Notes: generated by a model not told the origin, from the letters alone. DNA of 64,000 nt from Peribacillus frigoritolerans (GCF_004358755.1 NZ_SMZY01000004.1:1-64000), one strand, 5' to 3'. Shown: positions 44,059-54,130, numbered from the stretch's first letter. Numbers and translations: made by a program.

Positions 44059-44379
44059 TTATAAAAGAAGGTAAATATCGTTGTCATCTATTATCGTTTG
44101 ATACGTTTTAACACAGCCTGCATCTGGCTCCTGGACGTTGCCATCATCTAAACAGATCTTCCAGTCATGCATTGGACAATAAACAAATTCGCCGCTGACA
44201 ATTCCTTCTGTAAGCACTCCTCCTTTATGAGGACATCGGTTTTCGACTGCACGGACTCTTCCGTCTGATAATCTGAATACCGCAATCTCATTACCCTCAA
44301 CACGAACCGTTTTTCCTAAACGTTCTGGAAGTTCATCAGTAGCACAAACGAGCACTTTTGTTAAACTGTTGTTTACCAT
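44059..44379 (-). CDS. nasE: Nitrite reductase small subunit NasE (NirD)
   Basis: A 106-residue Rieske-type subunit of NAD(P)H nitrite reductase. The 2Fe-2S ligands are in CPHKGG and CPMHDW, with 16 residues between His and the second Cys, the Rieske pattern. ATG 44379 has GGGGGAA upstream. It lies 35 nt after nasD and forms the soluble cytoplasmic enzyme with it. Confidence 0.96.
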   Translation of the reverse strand: MVNNSLTKVLVCATDELPERLGKTVRVEGNEIAVFRLSDGRVRAVENRCPHKGGVLTEGIVSGEFVYCPMHDWKICLDDGNVQEPDAGCVKTYQTIIDDNDIYLLL

Positions 44380-44414
44380 GAATGATTTCCCCCTAATCTT
44401 TTCAGACCGCTGTT

Positions 44415-46826
44415 TTAAGACATGACGACATTCTCAAACAATTCTTTCTTTGTTTTATTATTATTTACAATTTCTTTCCAAGGGTCTTTATAGACAGATA
44501 GAGCTTCATTCATTCGGTCATTAAGCTGTTTGCATTTTTCTTTATCTTCCAATACAGATTGAACTTGAGTCAACCCAACGCGCTCAATCCATGCAGAAGT
44601 ACGCTCTAAATAATTTGCGGTTTCGCGGTAATATTGCAAGTAAGCCCCTGTGATTTCCATCACTTCTTCATCCGTTTTCACTTTGATCAACAAGTCTCCT
44701 CCGCGGACGTGCGTACCGCCATTTCCGCCGACATAAAGTTCCCATCCGCCTTCAATGCCAATAAATCCAATATCTTTGAATCCCGATTCTGCACAGCTTC
44801 TCGGGCAGGCAGAAACGGCCATTTTGACTTTATGGGGAGTTTGCAATCCTTCGAATTTTTTTTCAAGGGCAATTCCAAGTGACATGGAATCCTGTGTGCC
44901 GAACCGGCAGAACTGCTCCCCAACACACGTTTTCACTGTACGAAGGGATTTGCCGTACGCATAGCCGGAAGGCATATCAAGTTCTTTCCATACATCCGGC
45001 AAATCTTCTTTTTTCACTCCAAACAAGTCCAGGCGCTGTCCTCCAGTTACCTTCACTAGCGGAATTTCATACTTATCCACTACATCAGCAATTCGCCTTA
45101 AATCTTTGGCATTTGTTACCCCGCCGTACATCCGCGGTACAACCGAGTATGTTCCGTCTCTCTGAATGTTTGCATGCATGCGCTCGTTTACAAAACGCGA
45201 TTCTCTCTCATCTTCATATTCTGTCGGCTTTACCATTCCTAAATAATAATTAAGAGCAGGACGGCATTTTGAACAGCCTTCCTCAGAACTCCAGCCAAGT
45301 ACGTTCATGACTTCTTTTGTATGAGACAATCCTTTGGCTCTAATTTCATCGACGATTTCATCTCTTGACAGTTCTGTACAGCCGCAGATCGCTTCTTTTT
45401 GAGAGCCTGCATCAAAATCTTCTCCAAGCGTGTATTGCAACAGCTCTGCAACAAGCGGCTTGCAGCCTCCGCAAGAACGGGAAGCGCTGGTACAAGCTTT
45501 TATTTCATCAACTGATGAGCATCCTTGCTTTTGAATAGCCTGAACAATGGCTCCTTTTGATACACCATTACATCCGCAGACCATCTCTTCAGCACTCATG
45601 CTTTCTACAAGGCTTGATCCAGCCATTTCCCCTGCAGGCTGAAGTATGGATACTTTGGATATCTCTGAAACATCTGCTTGCTTTTGAATCATTGAGAGGA
45701 GGCGGCTGCCATCATTTGTGTCTCCAAATAGAACTGCGCCGACGATTTGATTCCCCCGCAATACGATTTTTTTATAAATTCCATCCTGATCATCAAAAAC
45801 CTTGATTGCTTTTTTGTCTTCTCCTTCTGTAAAATCGCCTGCAGAAAATACGTTTACACCTGAAACTTTCAATTGAGTGGATACAATCGATCCTTTATAA
45901 GGATTTGTTTTATTCCCGCAAATTTGTTTAGCCAGTACTTTTGCTTGTTCATACAGAGGTGCAACTAATCCGTATGCAATACCATCATGTTCTGCGCATT
46001 CTCCAACAGCATATATGTGAGGAAGATTGGTCTGCAGATAATCATTGACAACAATTCCGCGATTTACTGAAAGTCCGCTTTCCTTTGCAAGCTCTGTATT
46101 CGGCCTGATGCCCACTGCCATAACGACTAAGTCAGCTTCAATTTCCGTACCGTCTTTAAACTTCAATCCTTTTGCCCGATCATCTCCCATTATTGCTTCT
46201 GTTTGCTTTTCTAAAAGAAAGTTCATCCCCTGATTTTCCAGTTCCTTTTGCAAGAGCTTTCCAGCTATAGGATCCAATTGACGCTCCATCAAATTTGGCG
46301 AGAGATGGATCACAGAGACATCCATACCTAAGTTTAAAAGCCCCCTTGCCGCCTCAAGCCCCAGCAATCCCCCTCCGATTACAGCAGCTTTTTTGTATTT
46401 TTTTGAGGCTTCAAGCATTTCGTCTGTATCCTTAATATCACGAAAAGTCGTAACACCTTTTTTATCTGCACCGGGAATTGGAAGAATAAAAGGAAGGGAT
46501 CCAGTAGCTAAAATCAATTCATCATAAAACTCTACTCTTCCTGAATCAGAAAAAACAGCCTTCATCTCCGCATCAATCTTTGTCACCGTTTCGCCTGTAT
46601 GTAATTGAATGTTATTTTCTTTGTACCAATTCCAGTCATTTAATGTAATATCCTTTACTTCTGTATCTCCCTGCAAGACCTTTGACAGCAAAATCCTATT
46701 ATAATTCGGATGCGGTTCACTTCCGAAAATTTTAATCTCAAATTCTTCTCCTGATACGTTCAATACCTCCTCAATGGTTCTGACGCCCGCCATTCCATTA
46801 CCGATAAGAATTAGCTTTTTCTTCAC
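44415..46826 (-). CDS. nasD: Nitrite reductase large subunit NasD (NirB)
   Basis: An 803-residue enzyme that reduces nitrite to ammonium. Domain order: FAD site ([16 protein letters not shown]), NAD(P) site ([17 protein letters not shown]), two BFD-type 2Fe-2S modules with CGCN...CGGCKP and CGCT...CSKCRP, then the sulfite/nitrite reductase half domains. The siroheme/4Fe-4S cysteines are complete: CVGEQFC (~632, 638) and CPRSC (~673, 677). GTG 46826 has GAGGAGG 8 nt upstream. First gene of nasDEF, with a TnrA-type site upstream. Confidence 0.96.
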   Translation of the reverse strand: MKKKLILIGNGMAGVRTIEEVLNVSGEEFEIKIFGSEPHPNYNRILLSKVLQGDTEVKDITLNDWNWYKENNIQLHTGETVTKIDAEMKAVFSDSGRVEFYDELILATGSLPFILPIPGADKKGVTTFRDIKDTDEMLEASKKYKKAAVIGGGLLGLEAARGLLNLGMDVSVIHLSPNLMERQLDPIAGKLLQKELENQGMNFLLEKQTEAIMGDDRAKGLKFKDGTEIEADLVVMAVGIRPNTELAKESGLSVNRGIVVNDYLQTNLPHIYAVGECAEHDGIAYGLVAPLYEQAKVLAKQICGNKTNPYKGSIVSTQLKVSGVNVFSAGDFTEGEDKKAIKVFDDQDGIYKKIVLRGNQIVGAVLFGDTNDGSRLLSMIQKQADVSEISKVSILQPAGEMAGSSLVESMSAEEMVCGCNGVSKGAIVQAIQKQGCSSVDEIKACTSASRSCGGCKPLVAELLQYTLGEDFDAGSQKEAICGCTELSRDEIVDEIRAKGLSHTKEVMNVLGWSSEEGCSKCRPALNYYLGMVKPTEYEDERESRFVNERMHANIQRDGTYSVVPRMYGGVTNAKDLRRIADVVDKYEIPLVKVTGGQRLDLFGVKKEDLPDVWKELDMPSGYAYGKSLRTVKTCVGEQFCRFGTQDSMSLGIALEKKFEGLQTPHKVKMAVSACPRSCAESGFKDIGFIGIEGGWELYVGGNGGTHVRGGDLLIKVKTDEEVMEITGAYLQYYRETANYLERTSAWIERVGLTQVQSVLEDKEKCKQLNDRMNEALSVYKDPWKEIVNNNKTKKELFENVVMS

Positions 46827-46857
46827 TTGGCGTTCCTCCTCTTAGAAAGTTTCTTAA

Positions 46858-46909
46858 ACTATATCACAGCAAAAACTATACTTAACTTCTTGCGTAAGGT
46901 TTTCTGACA
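46858..46909 (-). promoter_or_regulatory. nasD promoter with TnrA-type box
   Basis: Minus strand: TGTCAGAAAACCTTACG (46909-46893) matches TGTNA-N7-TNACA except for the last base. A TATAGT -10 at 46863-46858 gives a start near 46851, 50 bp from the box centre, the same geometry as at nasA. A second TATAGT lies at 46880-46875. Confidence 0.75.
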
Positions 46910-47067
46910 TTGTTTTTTTTAGATAATTTAAACTATTTAAGCTTTGTTTCAATCGACATCAGACTTTAAAGCGTTACGGGTTCAGTTTCCTATCACAAAT
47001 ATCAGAAATGTAATACATAATGACCAACAAACCCCAAATCAAATGTGTAAATTTTTCCAACACTTTA

Positions 47068-47120
47068 TTGACAGTTTTATCCAGGTTGATTGTAATTTAA
47101 GTAATTAAGTAACTACTTAA
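47068..47120 (+). promoter_or_regulatory. Promoter and operator of the sdpRI-like pair
   Basis: TTGACA (47068-47073), a 17-nt spacer and TGTAAT (47091-47096). Just downstream is a perfect inverted repeat TTAAGTA-AC-TACTTAA (47105-47120), preceded by another TTAAGTAA half. This is a probable autoregulatory operator for the ArsR-family repressor. Confidence 0.78.
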
Positions 47121-47147
47121 ATATTTAGTTAAGGAGGTTAGGATTGA

Positions 47148-47432
47148 TTGTCCATAAATGAGTTATTCAAAGCATTATCTGATGAAAACAGGAGGAAAAT
47201 ATTAGACCTTTTACGAAATGGCGATTTGACTTCTGGAGAAATTGCTGAACATTTTGAGATGAGCAAACCTGGAATATCACAGCATTTGACAGTGTTAAAA
47301 AATGCAGATTTAGTTTTTGCTATAAAAAAAGGACAATATGTCTATTATTCTTTAAATTCTACCGTGTTCCAGGATGTTATGAAGTGGATTATTCAATTTA
47401 ATTCAAATAATATTAATGTCAAAGGTAATTAG
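47148..47432 (+). CDS. ArsR-family repressor, SdpR-like
   Basis: A 94-residue winged-helix repressor: FKALSDENRRKILDLLRNG, recognition helix region MSKPGISQHLTVLKNADLV, and wing KKGQYVYYSLN. No metal-binding Cys/His set is present, consistent with the SdpR subgroup rather than metal sensors. TTG 47148 has AAGGAGG 10 nt upstream. It overlaps the membrane protein gene by 17 nt. In B. subtilis SdpR is sequestered by SdpI when the toxin SdpC binds; a like circuit is inferred here. Confidence 0.88.
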   Translation: MSINELFKALSDENRRKILDLLRNGDLTSGEIAEHFEMSKPGISQHLTVLKNADLVFAIKKGQYVYYSLNSTVFQDVMKWIIQFNSNNINVKGN

Positions 47433-48024
47433 CATAATATTTGTTACCATTTTATCGTTTGGCGTAAGTATCTATTTGTCTGTTGCGAATATACCCGTTG
47501 ATGAAGCATTATATGGAACAAGGGAAGTAATCTTGTTTATTATTCCTTTCACACTGGCTGCAGTTAACAGTAACCTCTTCATTCTTCCAAATCTAATTAA
47601 AAAGACAGGTTCCTATTCTCGTTTTAAAAATGGAATCGAGAGCATTTTTTTATCACTTTCAATCACTTTATTTATCATTCATTGTGGAATACTTCTTGCA
47701 GCAACAGGGACAGAATTTAACTTACTCTTATTAATTCCTATAACTGTTGTAATCGTATTAATTACTACTGCTAACACACTTCCGAGATTTCTACTTGAAT
47801 ACAATGAACATCCTTCACAATTTTATAAATCAACTAACCACATGTGGAACATTGTCATACGCCCATTTTCTTTACCGTTGTTTATTGGGGGTACATTCAT
47901 GCTGTTTTGCGTTTTTCTTCCAGGTAACCTGATGTTTGTTGGTTTCTTCTTAATTCTTTCGGTTACACTACTCGTATCCATACTTCGTTCATACAAAGCA
48001 TATCAATCACAAACATATAAATGA
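47416..48024 (+). CDS. SdpI-like membrane protein
   Basis: A 202-residue integral membrane protein with six predicted helices, matching SdpI in length, topology and pairing with an SdpR-like repressor. The central NTLPRFLLEYN segment resembles the SdpI-family loop. ATG 47416 overlaps the regulator gene. No toxin genes sdpABC are nearby, so it may be an orphan immunity or toxin-sensing protein. The pair separates nasD from nasC and looks inserted. Confidence 0.75.
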   Translation: MSKVISIIFVTILSFGVSIYLSVANIPVDEALYGTREVILFIIPFTLAAVNSNLFILPNLIKKTGSYSRFKNGIESIFLSLSITLFIIHCGILLAATGTEFNLLLLIPITVVIVLITTANTLPRFLLEYNEHPSQFYKSTNHMWNIVIRPFSLPLFIGGTFMLFCVFLPGNLMFVGFFLILSVTLLVSILRSYKAYQSQTYK

Positions 48025-48157
48025 TTAATATACACAGGAGAGAATTAGTGGTTTTATTTTGTTTCTGAAAGAAAGAAATCCAGAAAATATTATTTTACAA
48101 GTCTTATTGAACTAACCTGTGGTAATTTAACAAGATATTAAAAAAATATAGGAAATT

Positions 48158-48187
48158 GGCTCAGTTTCCTGTGACTGAGCTGTTTTT
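48158..48187 (+). terminator. Terminator of the sdpRI-like operon
   Basis: Stem GCTCAGT/ACTGAGC with an 8-nt loop, followed by TGTTTTT. Confidence 0.75.
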
Positions 48188-48194
48188 ACCATAC

Positions 48195-48217
48195 AAAAAA
48201 CACCGCATTTTGCGGTG
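48195..48217 (-). terminator. Terminator of nasBC
   Basis: Minus strand: CACCGC/GCGGTG hairpin with A/T loop followed by TTTTTTGTAT, about 70 nt past the nasC stop. The rest of 48025-48288 shows no gene. Confidence 0.82.
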
Positions 48218-48288
48218 CATGTGATAGAGATAGAGCCCGTTAGTTAAAGCAGCCGGTTTTAGAGTATTTTGAGAATTATAGAGCTGAT

Positions 48289-50424
48289 TCAGCCAAGAGG
48301 TGCAATTTTTACCGCACTCACCTTAAATCCAGGCATTTTGCATACTGGATCTAAATCTTTTGAAACAAGCAGATTGATATTTTGAGAGTCTGCCCAATGA
48401 AATGGAACAAAAACAGTATCCGGACGAATCTTTTCAGACCATCTGCTTCTGACTGTAATACTGCCGCGCATTGACTCTATTTTCACTAGAGTATGATTTG
48501 GGATGTGATACTCCCTGGCCGTGTTAGGGTGAATTTCCATAAATGATTCGAAATTTCTGGCTGCAAGTGTTGAACTTTTTCTTGTTTGCACCCCAGTCAA
48601 GTAGTGTGACATGACCCTCCCTGTTGTTAAATATAATGGAAACTCTTTAGTTGGTTCTTCTTTCGGAACTTTCGGGCTGTTTGGAACTAAAGCCATAGCC
48701 GCTTTGCCATCCGCATGCGCAAATGATTGTTCAAATAATCTGTTTGTCCCTTCATGATCAAGAGCTGGACATGGCCACAATATTCCGCCTTCTTTTCTTA
48801 GACGATCGTATGTAATGCCATAATAATCAGCTGTTCCCCCGCGGCTTGCCGCTCTTAATTCATTAAAAATCTCTTCAGCAGATCGAAAGGGAAAATACTT
48901 TCCTTTTCCCAGAACACGCGCAATATCACAAATAATTTGCCAATCATGTTTCGCTTCACCGGGTGAAGGAAAGCTTGCTTCACGGAGCGTGACCCGGCCT
49001 TCTAAATTTGTCATTGTTCCTTCATCTTCCAGATAGGAGGAAGCAGGTAAAATAAGATCTGCTAATCTTGCAGTTTCTGAAACAAATAGATCCACAACTA
49101 CAAGATACTTTAATTTTTTTAATGCTTTCTTGACAAAATCAGCATTTGGATTAGAGACGATAGGATTTGAACACATTAAAAACATGCCTGTGATTTCACC
49201 CTCATGTATTTTCTCTATCATTTCATATGCAGAAACACCTTTTCTCGGTAAATCTCCTTCATCGATTCCCCAAACACTTGCAATATATGATCTGTGTTCA
49301 TCGTTTTCAATAGAGCGGTATCCTGGCAGCTGATCTGCTTTTTGGCCATGCTCCCTTCCCCCCTGACCATTCCCCTGTCCAGTAATGGCTCCATAACCGG
49401 AGTTAGGCTTTCCAATCTTCCCTGTTACGAGGAGAATATTGAGGAAATTCCGAACAGCTGCAGATCCGTCTGTTTGCTGTTCAACACCTCTAGCTGTAAA
49501 AATCATTCCTGATTCTGCCTGCCCGAACGTTTTGGCTGCAAGACGGATTTGATCTGCAGAAACACCTGTCATTTGAGCAATTTCCTCCAAATCCAGAGAA
49601 GAAACATGCTCTTTTACTTCCTCAAAGCTATTCACGCGATTCCTGATAAACGCATGGTCAATAAGGTCCTCCTCAATCAGCACGTTCAGTAATCCATTAG
49701 CCAATGCTGCGTCCTTCCCTGGTTTAACTTTCATATGTAAGTCTGCGAGTTCCGTTGTAGCTGTTTCCCTTGGATCTATTGCGATGATAAATGCGCCATT
49801 TTCCTTAGCCTTCTCAAAATAAGGAATAATGGTGGGCTGGCATTCCGCAATATTCGTCCCGGCCAAAATAATACATTTGGCGAATGGTATTTCGGTTAAG
49901 CTGTTTGTCAGACCCCTATCCATCCCGAATGTTTGACTTGCAGCTGATGCTGCTGCAGACATACACAAACGGCCATTATAATCGATGTATTTCGTTTTCA
50001 GAGCCACTCTTGCAAATTTGCCAAGTAAATACGCTTCTTCATTTGTAATCGAAGCACTTCCATATACAGACAAAGCATTTAGCCCATCTTTTTCTTGAAT
50101 TTCAGCAACATTTTCTTTAATGTGGTCCAATGCTTCTTCCCAGGAAACTTGAATAAATTCACCATTTACTTTTAATAACGGATATTTAAGACGGTCATTA
50201 TGCAAAGCGTGCTGGTGTGCATTCATGCCTTTTATGCATAAACGGCCCTCTGAAACCGGATTGTCTTTGCCAAGTGTCATATACTTTTTTCTTGTGACAA
50301 TCGATTGTTCAAGCAATTGCATCTTACACTGCATACTGCAAAATGGACATTGTGTATCATATGATTTTTCCGATTGGACTTCCCGCTGTTTCTCGCGGAA
50401 ATATTTCAATAATAACTCTGTCAA
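48289..50424 (-). CDS. nasC: Assimilatory nitrate reductase catalytic subunit NasC
   Basis: A 711-residue molybdopterin-guanine-dinucleotide oxidoreductase that reduces nitrate to nitrite in the cytoplasm. The N-terminal 4Fe-4S site is CPFCSMQC plus Cys in GRLCIKG; the Mo-binding core (VYGSASITNEEAYLLGKF, TGQGNGQGGREHGQ) and the C-terminal dinucleotide-binding domain (PNTAREYHIPNHTLVKIES) follow. TTG 50424 has AGGAGG 10 nt upstream. It lies 30 nt after nasB in the same operon. Confidence 0.96.
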   Translation of the reverse strand: MTELLLKYFREKQREVQSEKSYDTQCPFCSMQCKMQLLEQSIVTRKKYMTLGKDNPVSEGRLCIKGMNAHQHALHNDRLKYPLLKVNGEFIQVSWEEALDHIKENVAEIQEKDGLNALSVYGSASITNEEAYLLGKFARVALKTKYIDYNGRLCMSAAASAASQTFGMDRGLTNSLTEIPFAKCIILAGTNIAECQPTIIPYFEKAKENGAFIIAIDPRETATTELADLHMKVKPGKDAALANGLLNVLIEEDLIDHAFIRNRVNSFEEVKEHVSSLDLEEIAQMTGVSADQIRLAAKTFGQAESGMIFTARGVEQQTDGSAAVRNFLNILLVTGKIGKPNSGYGAITGQGNGQGGREHGQKADQLPGYRSIENDEHRSYIASVWGIDEGDLPRKGVSAYEMIEKIHEGEITGMFLMCSNPIVSNPNADFVKKALKKLKYLVVVDLFVSETARLADLILPASSYLEDEGTMTNLEGRVTLREASFPSPGEAKHDWQIICDIARVLGKGKYFPFRSAEEIFNELRAASRGGTADYYGITYDRLRKEGGILWPCPALDHEGTNRLFEQSFAHADGKAAMALVPNSPKVPKEEPTKEFPLYLTTGRVMSHYLTGVQTRKSSTLAARNFESFMEIHPNTAREYHIPNHTLVKIESMRGSITVRSRWSEKIRPDTVFVPFHWADSQNINLLVSKDLDPVCKMPGFKVSAVKIAPLG

Positions 50425-50454
50425 GCTCTCACATCCTCCTGAAAATTCACTTGA

Positions 50455-52830
50455 TCATTTATCAAAAATGCTAATAAGCTGCTGGTTCTCCCTTGCATTT
50501 TTTCGCTGGGAGGCATCCCTTTCAAAATAATGAAGAAGCTGCAGGATAAGTTCTTGATTAAAAAGCACTTCCCTGATATGAAGCAAACCAATGCGCTCAA
50601 TCCATTGCCAAGTCCTTTCTGAATAATTGGCTGTTTCACGGTAATATTGAATAAGGCCGCAAGTCATATTTATTGCTTCTTGATCTGTACTGGCGACGCA
50701 TAATAGTTCCCCCGCCCGCACATTGCGTCCGCTGCTCCCCCCGACATACATTTCCCAGCCTCTGTCAATTCCCATTATGCCTATATCCTTCGTTGTGGAT
50801 CCTGCTCCATTATGCATACAGGCAGAAACACCTATTTTTAAACGATACGGAGCTGAAATGAGTGCCAGTTTCTTTTCTAAAGCCACAGAAAGCTTTAGCG
50901 ATTGCTGTTTATCGCACCTGCAGATATACTCTCCGGTACACGTTTTAATATTTTGAACATAGCTTCCGGCCTTAGAGGATAATGGCATATTTAAATCCGC
51001 CCACATCCCTTTGAGATCCTCTTTTTTAACTCCCATTAAATGAATTCGCTGTTCACTTGTTACAGCAACCTGCGAACTGTATTTATCTGCTGCATCCGCA
51101 ATTTTCCGGAGTTCTTCAGGATTCGTGATTCCGCCGTACAATTGGGGAATAACGGTGTACAAACCATCGCTTTGCCGAACAGCATTCATTTTTTCATTTA
51201 TAAAAATCATTTTTTGACTCTTTTCATACTCTGGGTAAATCATTCCCAGATAATACGTTAGAGCAGGCTGACAGGTTAGGCAGCCTTCACTATTTTTCCA
51301 TCCAAGTGCATTCATGATTTCTTGATTAGATGATACATTTTGGAGCTGCATTTCATGTACGACTTCTTCTTCTGTTAGATCAGTACATGAACACATGCTC
51401 TTTTTTTCAACTTCATCAAACTCATCACTATTCATATAAAATAAAAGCTCGGTTACTGCCGGCTTGCAGCCTCCACAAGAACTTGATGCCTTTGTACATG
51501 TTTTCACTTGTTCAAAACTTGTTAATGCTTTCGTTTGTACAGCTTCAATTATGTTTCCTTTTGTTACTCCGTTACAATTGCAAATCACATCACCCATTGC
51601 CATTTCAGCAATCAAACCTCCGCTTGAATTTGTTGCGGATTGGAACAGTGCATTTTTTTCCTCTGAGGAAATATCTTTTTGCTTCAAGATCAAATCAAAT
51701 AATTTTGCACCGGCTTTTGTATCACCAAAAAGAACAGCTCCAATGAGTTTTCGATCTTGAAAAACCGCCTTTTTATAACACCCATCCAGCTCATCAAATG
51801 CTGTTATTGATCTTGTTGAATCTTGATCAGCGAACTGTCCTGCTGAAAATACGTCCACACCTGAAATTTTCAGCTGCGTAGAAAGGACGGATCCCTGATA
51901 ACCTTGAGTTTTAATCCCGCATATACGTTTAGCTGCTATTGCACATTGCTCATAAAGAGGTTTTACCAGTCCGTAAACGATGCCCTGGTGCTCAGCGCAC
52001 TCTCCCACAGCGTAAATATTGGCAGCATTTGTTTCTAAATAGTCGTTTACAGTAATAGCCCGATTTGTATGAATGCCGCATTCTTTTGCAAGCTTTATAT
52101 TGGGTCTGATTCCCGCTGCCATAATCACTAAATCTGCCTCTGCTTCTGTTCCATCTTGAAAACGGACGCCCTTTGCACGGCCGTTTCCGATGATCTCTTC
52201 TGTCTTCTTATTTAATAGAAAATGCATACCTTGCCTTTCGAGTTCTTTTTGGAGAAGGATGGATGCTGTCCGATCAAGCTGCCTCTCCATTAAATATGCT
52301 GAAATATGGACGACACTAACCTCCATCCCCAGATTTAAAAGTCCTCTTGCCGCTTCTAAACCCAATAACCCTCCTCCAATAACGACCGCTTTTTTATATT
52401 GCAGCGAACTTTCAATCATTTTCCGGCAATCATCAATTGTGCGGAATGCGATTACTCCATCTTTATCAGCACCTGGAACAGGAAGAAAAAAAGGAACAGA
52501 CCCTGTGGCCAGAATCAGCTTGTCATAGGATAACTCCCTCTCTTTATCCGTTTGTATAATTTGATTCAATGTATCGATATTCACAACCGTTTCACCTGTA
52601 AACAGCTGGATATTGTGATTTGTATACCAATTAAGGTCATTTATTGTAAGATCATCAAAAGTCATGCTGCCCTGCAGAACGATTGACAATAAAATCCGAT
52701 TATAGGTAACATGCCGCTCACTTCCGAAAATGGTAATATCAAACGCTTCAGGGTCATTCTTTATCATTTCTTCCACAAATCTTGCGCCTGCCATTCCGTT
52801 TCCTACTACTACTACTTTTTGTTTAGTCAT
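50455..52830 (-). CDS. nasB: Nitrate reductase electron-transfer subunit NasB
   Basis: A 791-residue flavoprotein, clearly a paralogue of NasD along its whole length: FAD site, NAD site, two BFD-type 2Fe-2S modules (CNCN...CGGCKP, CSCT...CLTCQP) and sulfite-reductase-like C-terminus. In the siroheme region CTGEYIC is kept, but the second pair CPRSC has become CMHNG, losing a ligand. It thus probably passes electrons from NAD(P)H to NasC and cannot reduce nitrite. ATG 52830 has GGAGG 7 nt upstream; 15 further upstream codons are open but unsupported. Confidence 0.93.
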   Translation of the reverse strand: MTKQKVVVVGNGMAGARFVEEMIKNDPEAFDITIFGSERHVTYNRILLSIVLQGSMTFDDLTINDLNWYTNHNIQLFTGETVVNIDTLNQIIQTDKERELSYDKLILATGSVPFFLPVPGADKDGVIAFRTIDDCRKMIESSLQYKKAVVIGGGLLGLEAARGLLNLGMEVSVVHISAYLMERQLDRTASILLQKELERQGMHFLLNKKTEEIIGNGRAKGVRFQDGTEAEADLVIMAAGIRPNIKLAKECGIHTNRAITVNDYLETNAANIYAVGECAEHQGIVYGLVKPLYEQCAIAAKRICGIKTQGYQGSVLSTQLKISGVDVFSAGQFADQDSTRSITAFDELDGCYKKAVFQDRKLIGAVLFGDTKAGAKLFDLILKQKDISSEEKNALFQSATNSSGGLIAEMAMGDVICNCNGVTKGNIIEAVQTKALTSFEQVKTCTKASSSCGGCKPAVTELLFYMNSDEFDEVEKKSMCSCTDLTEEEVVHEMQLQNVSSNQEIMNALGWKNSEGCLTCQPALTYYLGMIYPEYEKSQKMIFINEKMNAVRQSDGLYTVIPQLYGGITNPEELRKIADAADKYSSQVAVTSEQRIHLMGVKKEDLKGMWADLNMPLSSKAGSYVQNIKTCTGEYICRCDKQQSLKLSVALEKKLALISAPYRLKIGVSACMHNGAGSTTKDIGIMGIDRGWEMYVGGSSGRNVRAGELLCVASTDQEAINMTCGLIQYYRETANYSERTWQWIERIGLLHIREVLFNQELILQLLHYFERDASQRKNARENQQLISIFDK

Positions 52831-52908
52831 ATTGAAACCTCCACCATCCTTAAATGTGGTAGTTGAGATTTTCATTATTTCATATATCCTTTAAAAAAGT
52901 AGTAAGTA

Positions 52909-52925
52909 TGTTACATTTCCTTACA
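52909..52925 (-). promoter_or_regulatory. TnrA box of nasBC
   Basis: TGTTACATTTCCTTACA (plus strand) is a perfect TGTNA-N7-TNACA site, read equally well on the minus strand. It lies 79 bp upstream of the nasB start. A weak -10 (TAATGA) near 52874-52879 would put it about 50 bp from the transcription start. Confidence 0.82.
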
Positions 52926-52958
52926 TGTTTTGTGATATGTATAAGAGGCGTGAAGCAT

Positions 52959-52995
52959 AAAAAATCCCGCAGCTTGATAGCTGCGGGATTTTATT
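52959..52995 (-). terminator. Terminator of the DEAD-box helicase gene
   Basis: A 13-bp stem AAAATCCCGCAGC/GCTGCGGGATTTT with a 6-nt loop, a further T on the minus strand, touching the helicase stop codon. Confidence 0.92.
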
Positions 52996-54130
52996 ATTTA
53001 GATTCTACAATTTCCCCCTTGTAAAAACGCTTTTTATGAAGTTCAACCTTTAATCCTTTGCAAATTTGCTTCAGTTCACGCTCTTCTCGTTCTGTTACTA
53101 GCGATACGACCGTTCCATCTGCTCCATTCCGGCCTGTTCTTCCCGAGCGGTGAACATATTGCTCAACTGTTTCCGGAAGGTCATAATGGATCACATGCGT
53201 TACACCTTCAATATCAAGTCCCCTTGCAGCTACATCTGTTGCAAGAAGAATCGGAAGCTCACCTGTACGGAAACTTTTAATCGCAGTTTCGCGCTCGCGC
53301 TTTGTAGAATCCCCGTGAAGAATGCCAAGTGGTAATCCTTTGTACATCAGTTTTTCCGCTAAAACAGCAGCATTGCCGATATCTTTTACAAAGGCAATTG
53401 CTTTAGCCCCTTCTAATCTTGAAAGCTTTTGAAGAAGATCAATTTTATCTCTCGCTTCTGCAGTGAAGTAAATGTGATCGACTTGTGATTGGATACTTTC
53501 ATCTCTGCTTACTTTAATGACTTCCGGGTTTTGCATCAGGCTTTTCGCTTCTGCCTCTGTTTTTTCTGGAAGGGTTGCCGAGAACAGCAAAAGCTGTCTG
53601 TCCTTCAGTGTTGTTTTGATGATGTTTTTGATATCTGACAAATGTTCAGGCTGAAGCAGCTGATCGCCTTCATCAAGGACGATTGTTTTCACTTCATGCA
53701 TTTTAATTTTCTTTTGTTTGATTAGCTCAGAGACACGGCCCGGTGTACCGACAATGATCTGCGGACGTTTTTTCAGCTTTTCCTGCTGTCTTTTTACATT
53801 TGCTCCGCCGATGAAGCTTGCGCCGAGAATCCCGCTCCCTGCTGACCATTTTTGAATCTCCTCATGGATCTGCATCACCAGTTCCCTTGAAGACGCCATA
53901 ATCAGTGTTTGGATATTTTTGCTTTCAGGGTTAATGCGCTGCAGGACAGGCAGCAGATAAGCAAGCGTTTTGCCTGTTCCGGTCGGTGATTCGGCAATCA
54001 CGTCACGTCCGTCCAGAATGGCAGGAATCGCCTTTTCCTGTATAGCGGTTGGAGTTGTATACGAAGCCTTATTCCAGGCTTCCTGTAAAAATGGTTTTGC
54101 TTCTTCAAGCAGTGACCATGTGCTGTTCAT
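52994..54130 (-). CDS. yfmL: DEAD-box RNA helicase (YfmL type)
   Basis: A 378-residue cytoplasmic helicase with little beyond the two RecA domains: Q motif TTPTAIQEKAIP, motif I SPTGTGKT, Ia SSRELVMQ, III SAT, and VI HRSGRTGR. Motif II reads DEGD rather than DEAD, an uncommon but tolerated variant. Length agrees with B. subtilis YfmL, which acts in 50S ribosome assembly in the cold. ATG 54130 is preceded by AAAAGGTG. Single-gene transcript. Confidence 0.85.
   Translation of the reverse strand: MNSTWSLLEEAKPFLQEAWNKASYTTPTAIQEKAIPAILDGRDVIAESPTGTGKTLAYLLPVLQRINPESKNIQTLIMASSRELVMQIHEEIQKWSAGSGILGASFIGGANVKRQQEKLKKRPQIIVGTPGRVSELIKQKKIKMHEVKTIVLDEGDQLLQPEHLSDIKNIIKTTLKDRQLLLFSATLPEKTEAEAKSLMQNPEVIKVSRDESIQSQVDHIYFTAEARDKIDLLQKLSRLEGAKAIAFVKDIGNAAVLAEKLMYKGLPLGILHGDSTKRERETAIKSFRTGELPILLATDVAARGLDIEGVTHVIHYDLPETVEQYVHRSGRTGRNGADGTVVSLVTEREERELKQICKGLKVELHKKRFYKGEIVESK

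Noticed and set aside
51330-51746. Plus-strand ORF of 138 codons
   Set aside because: Antisense to the BFD-module region of nasB; the peptide is low-complexity Leu/His/Ser and has no family features.
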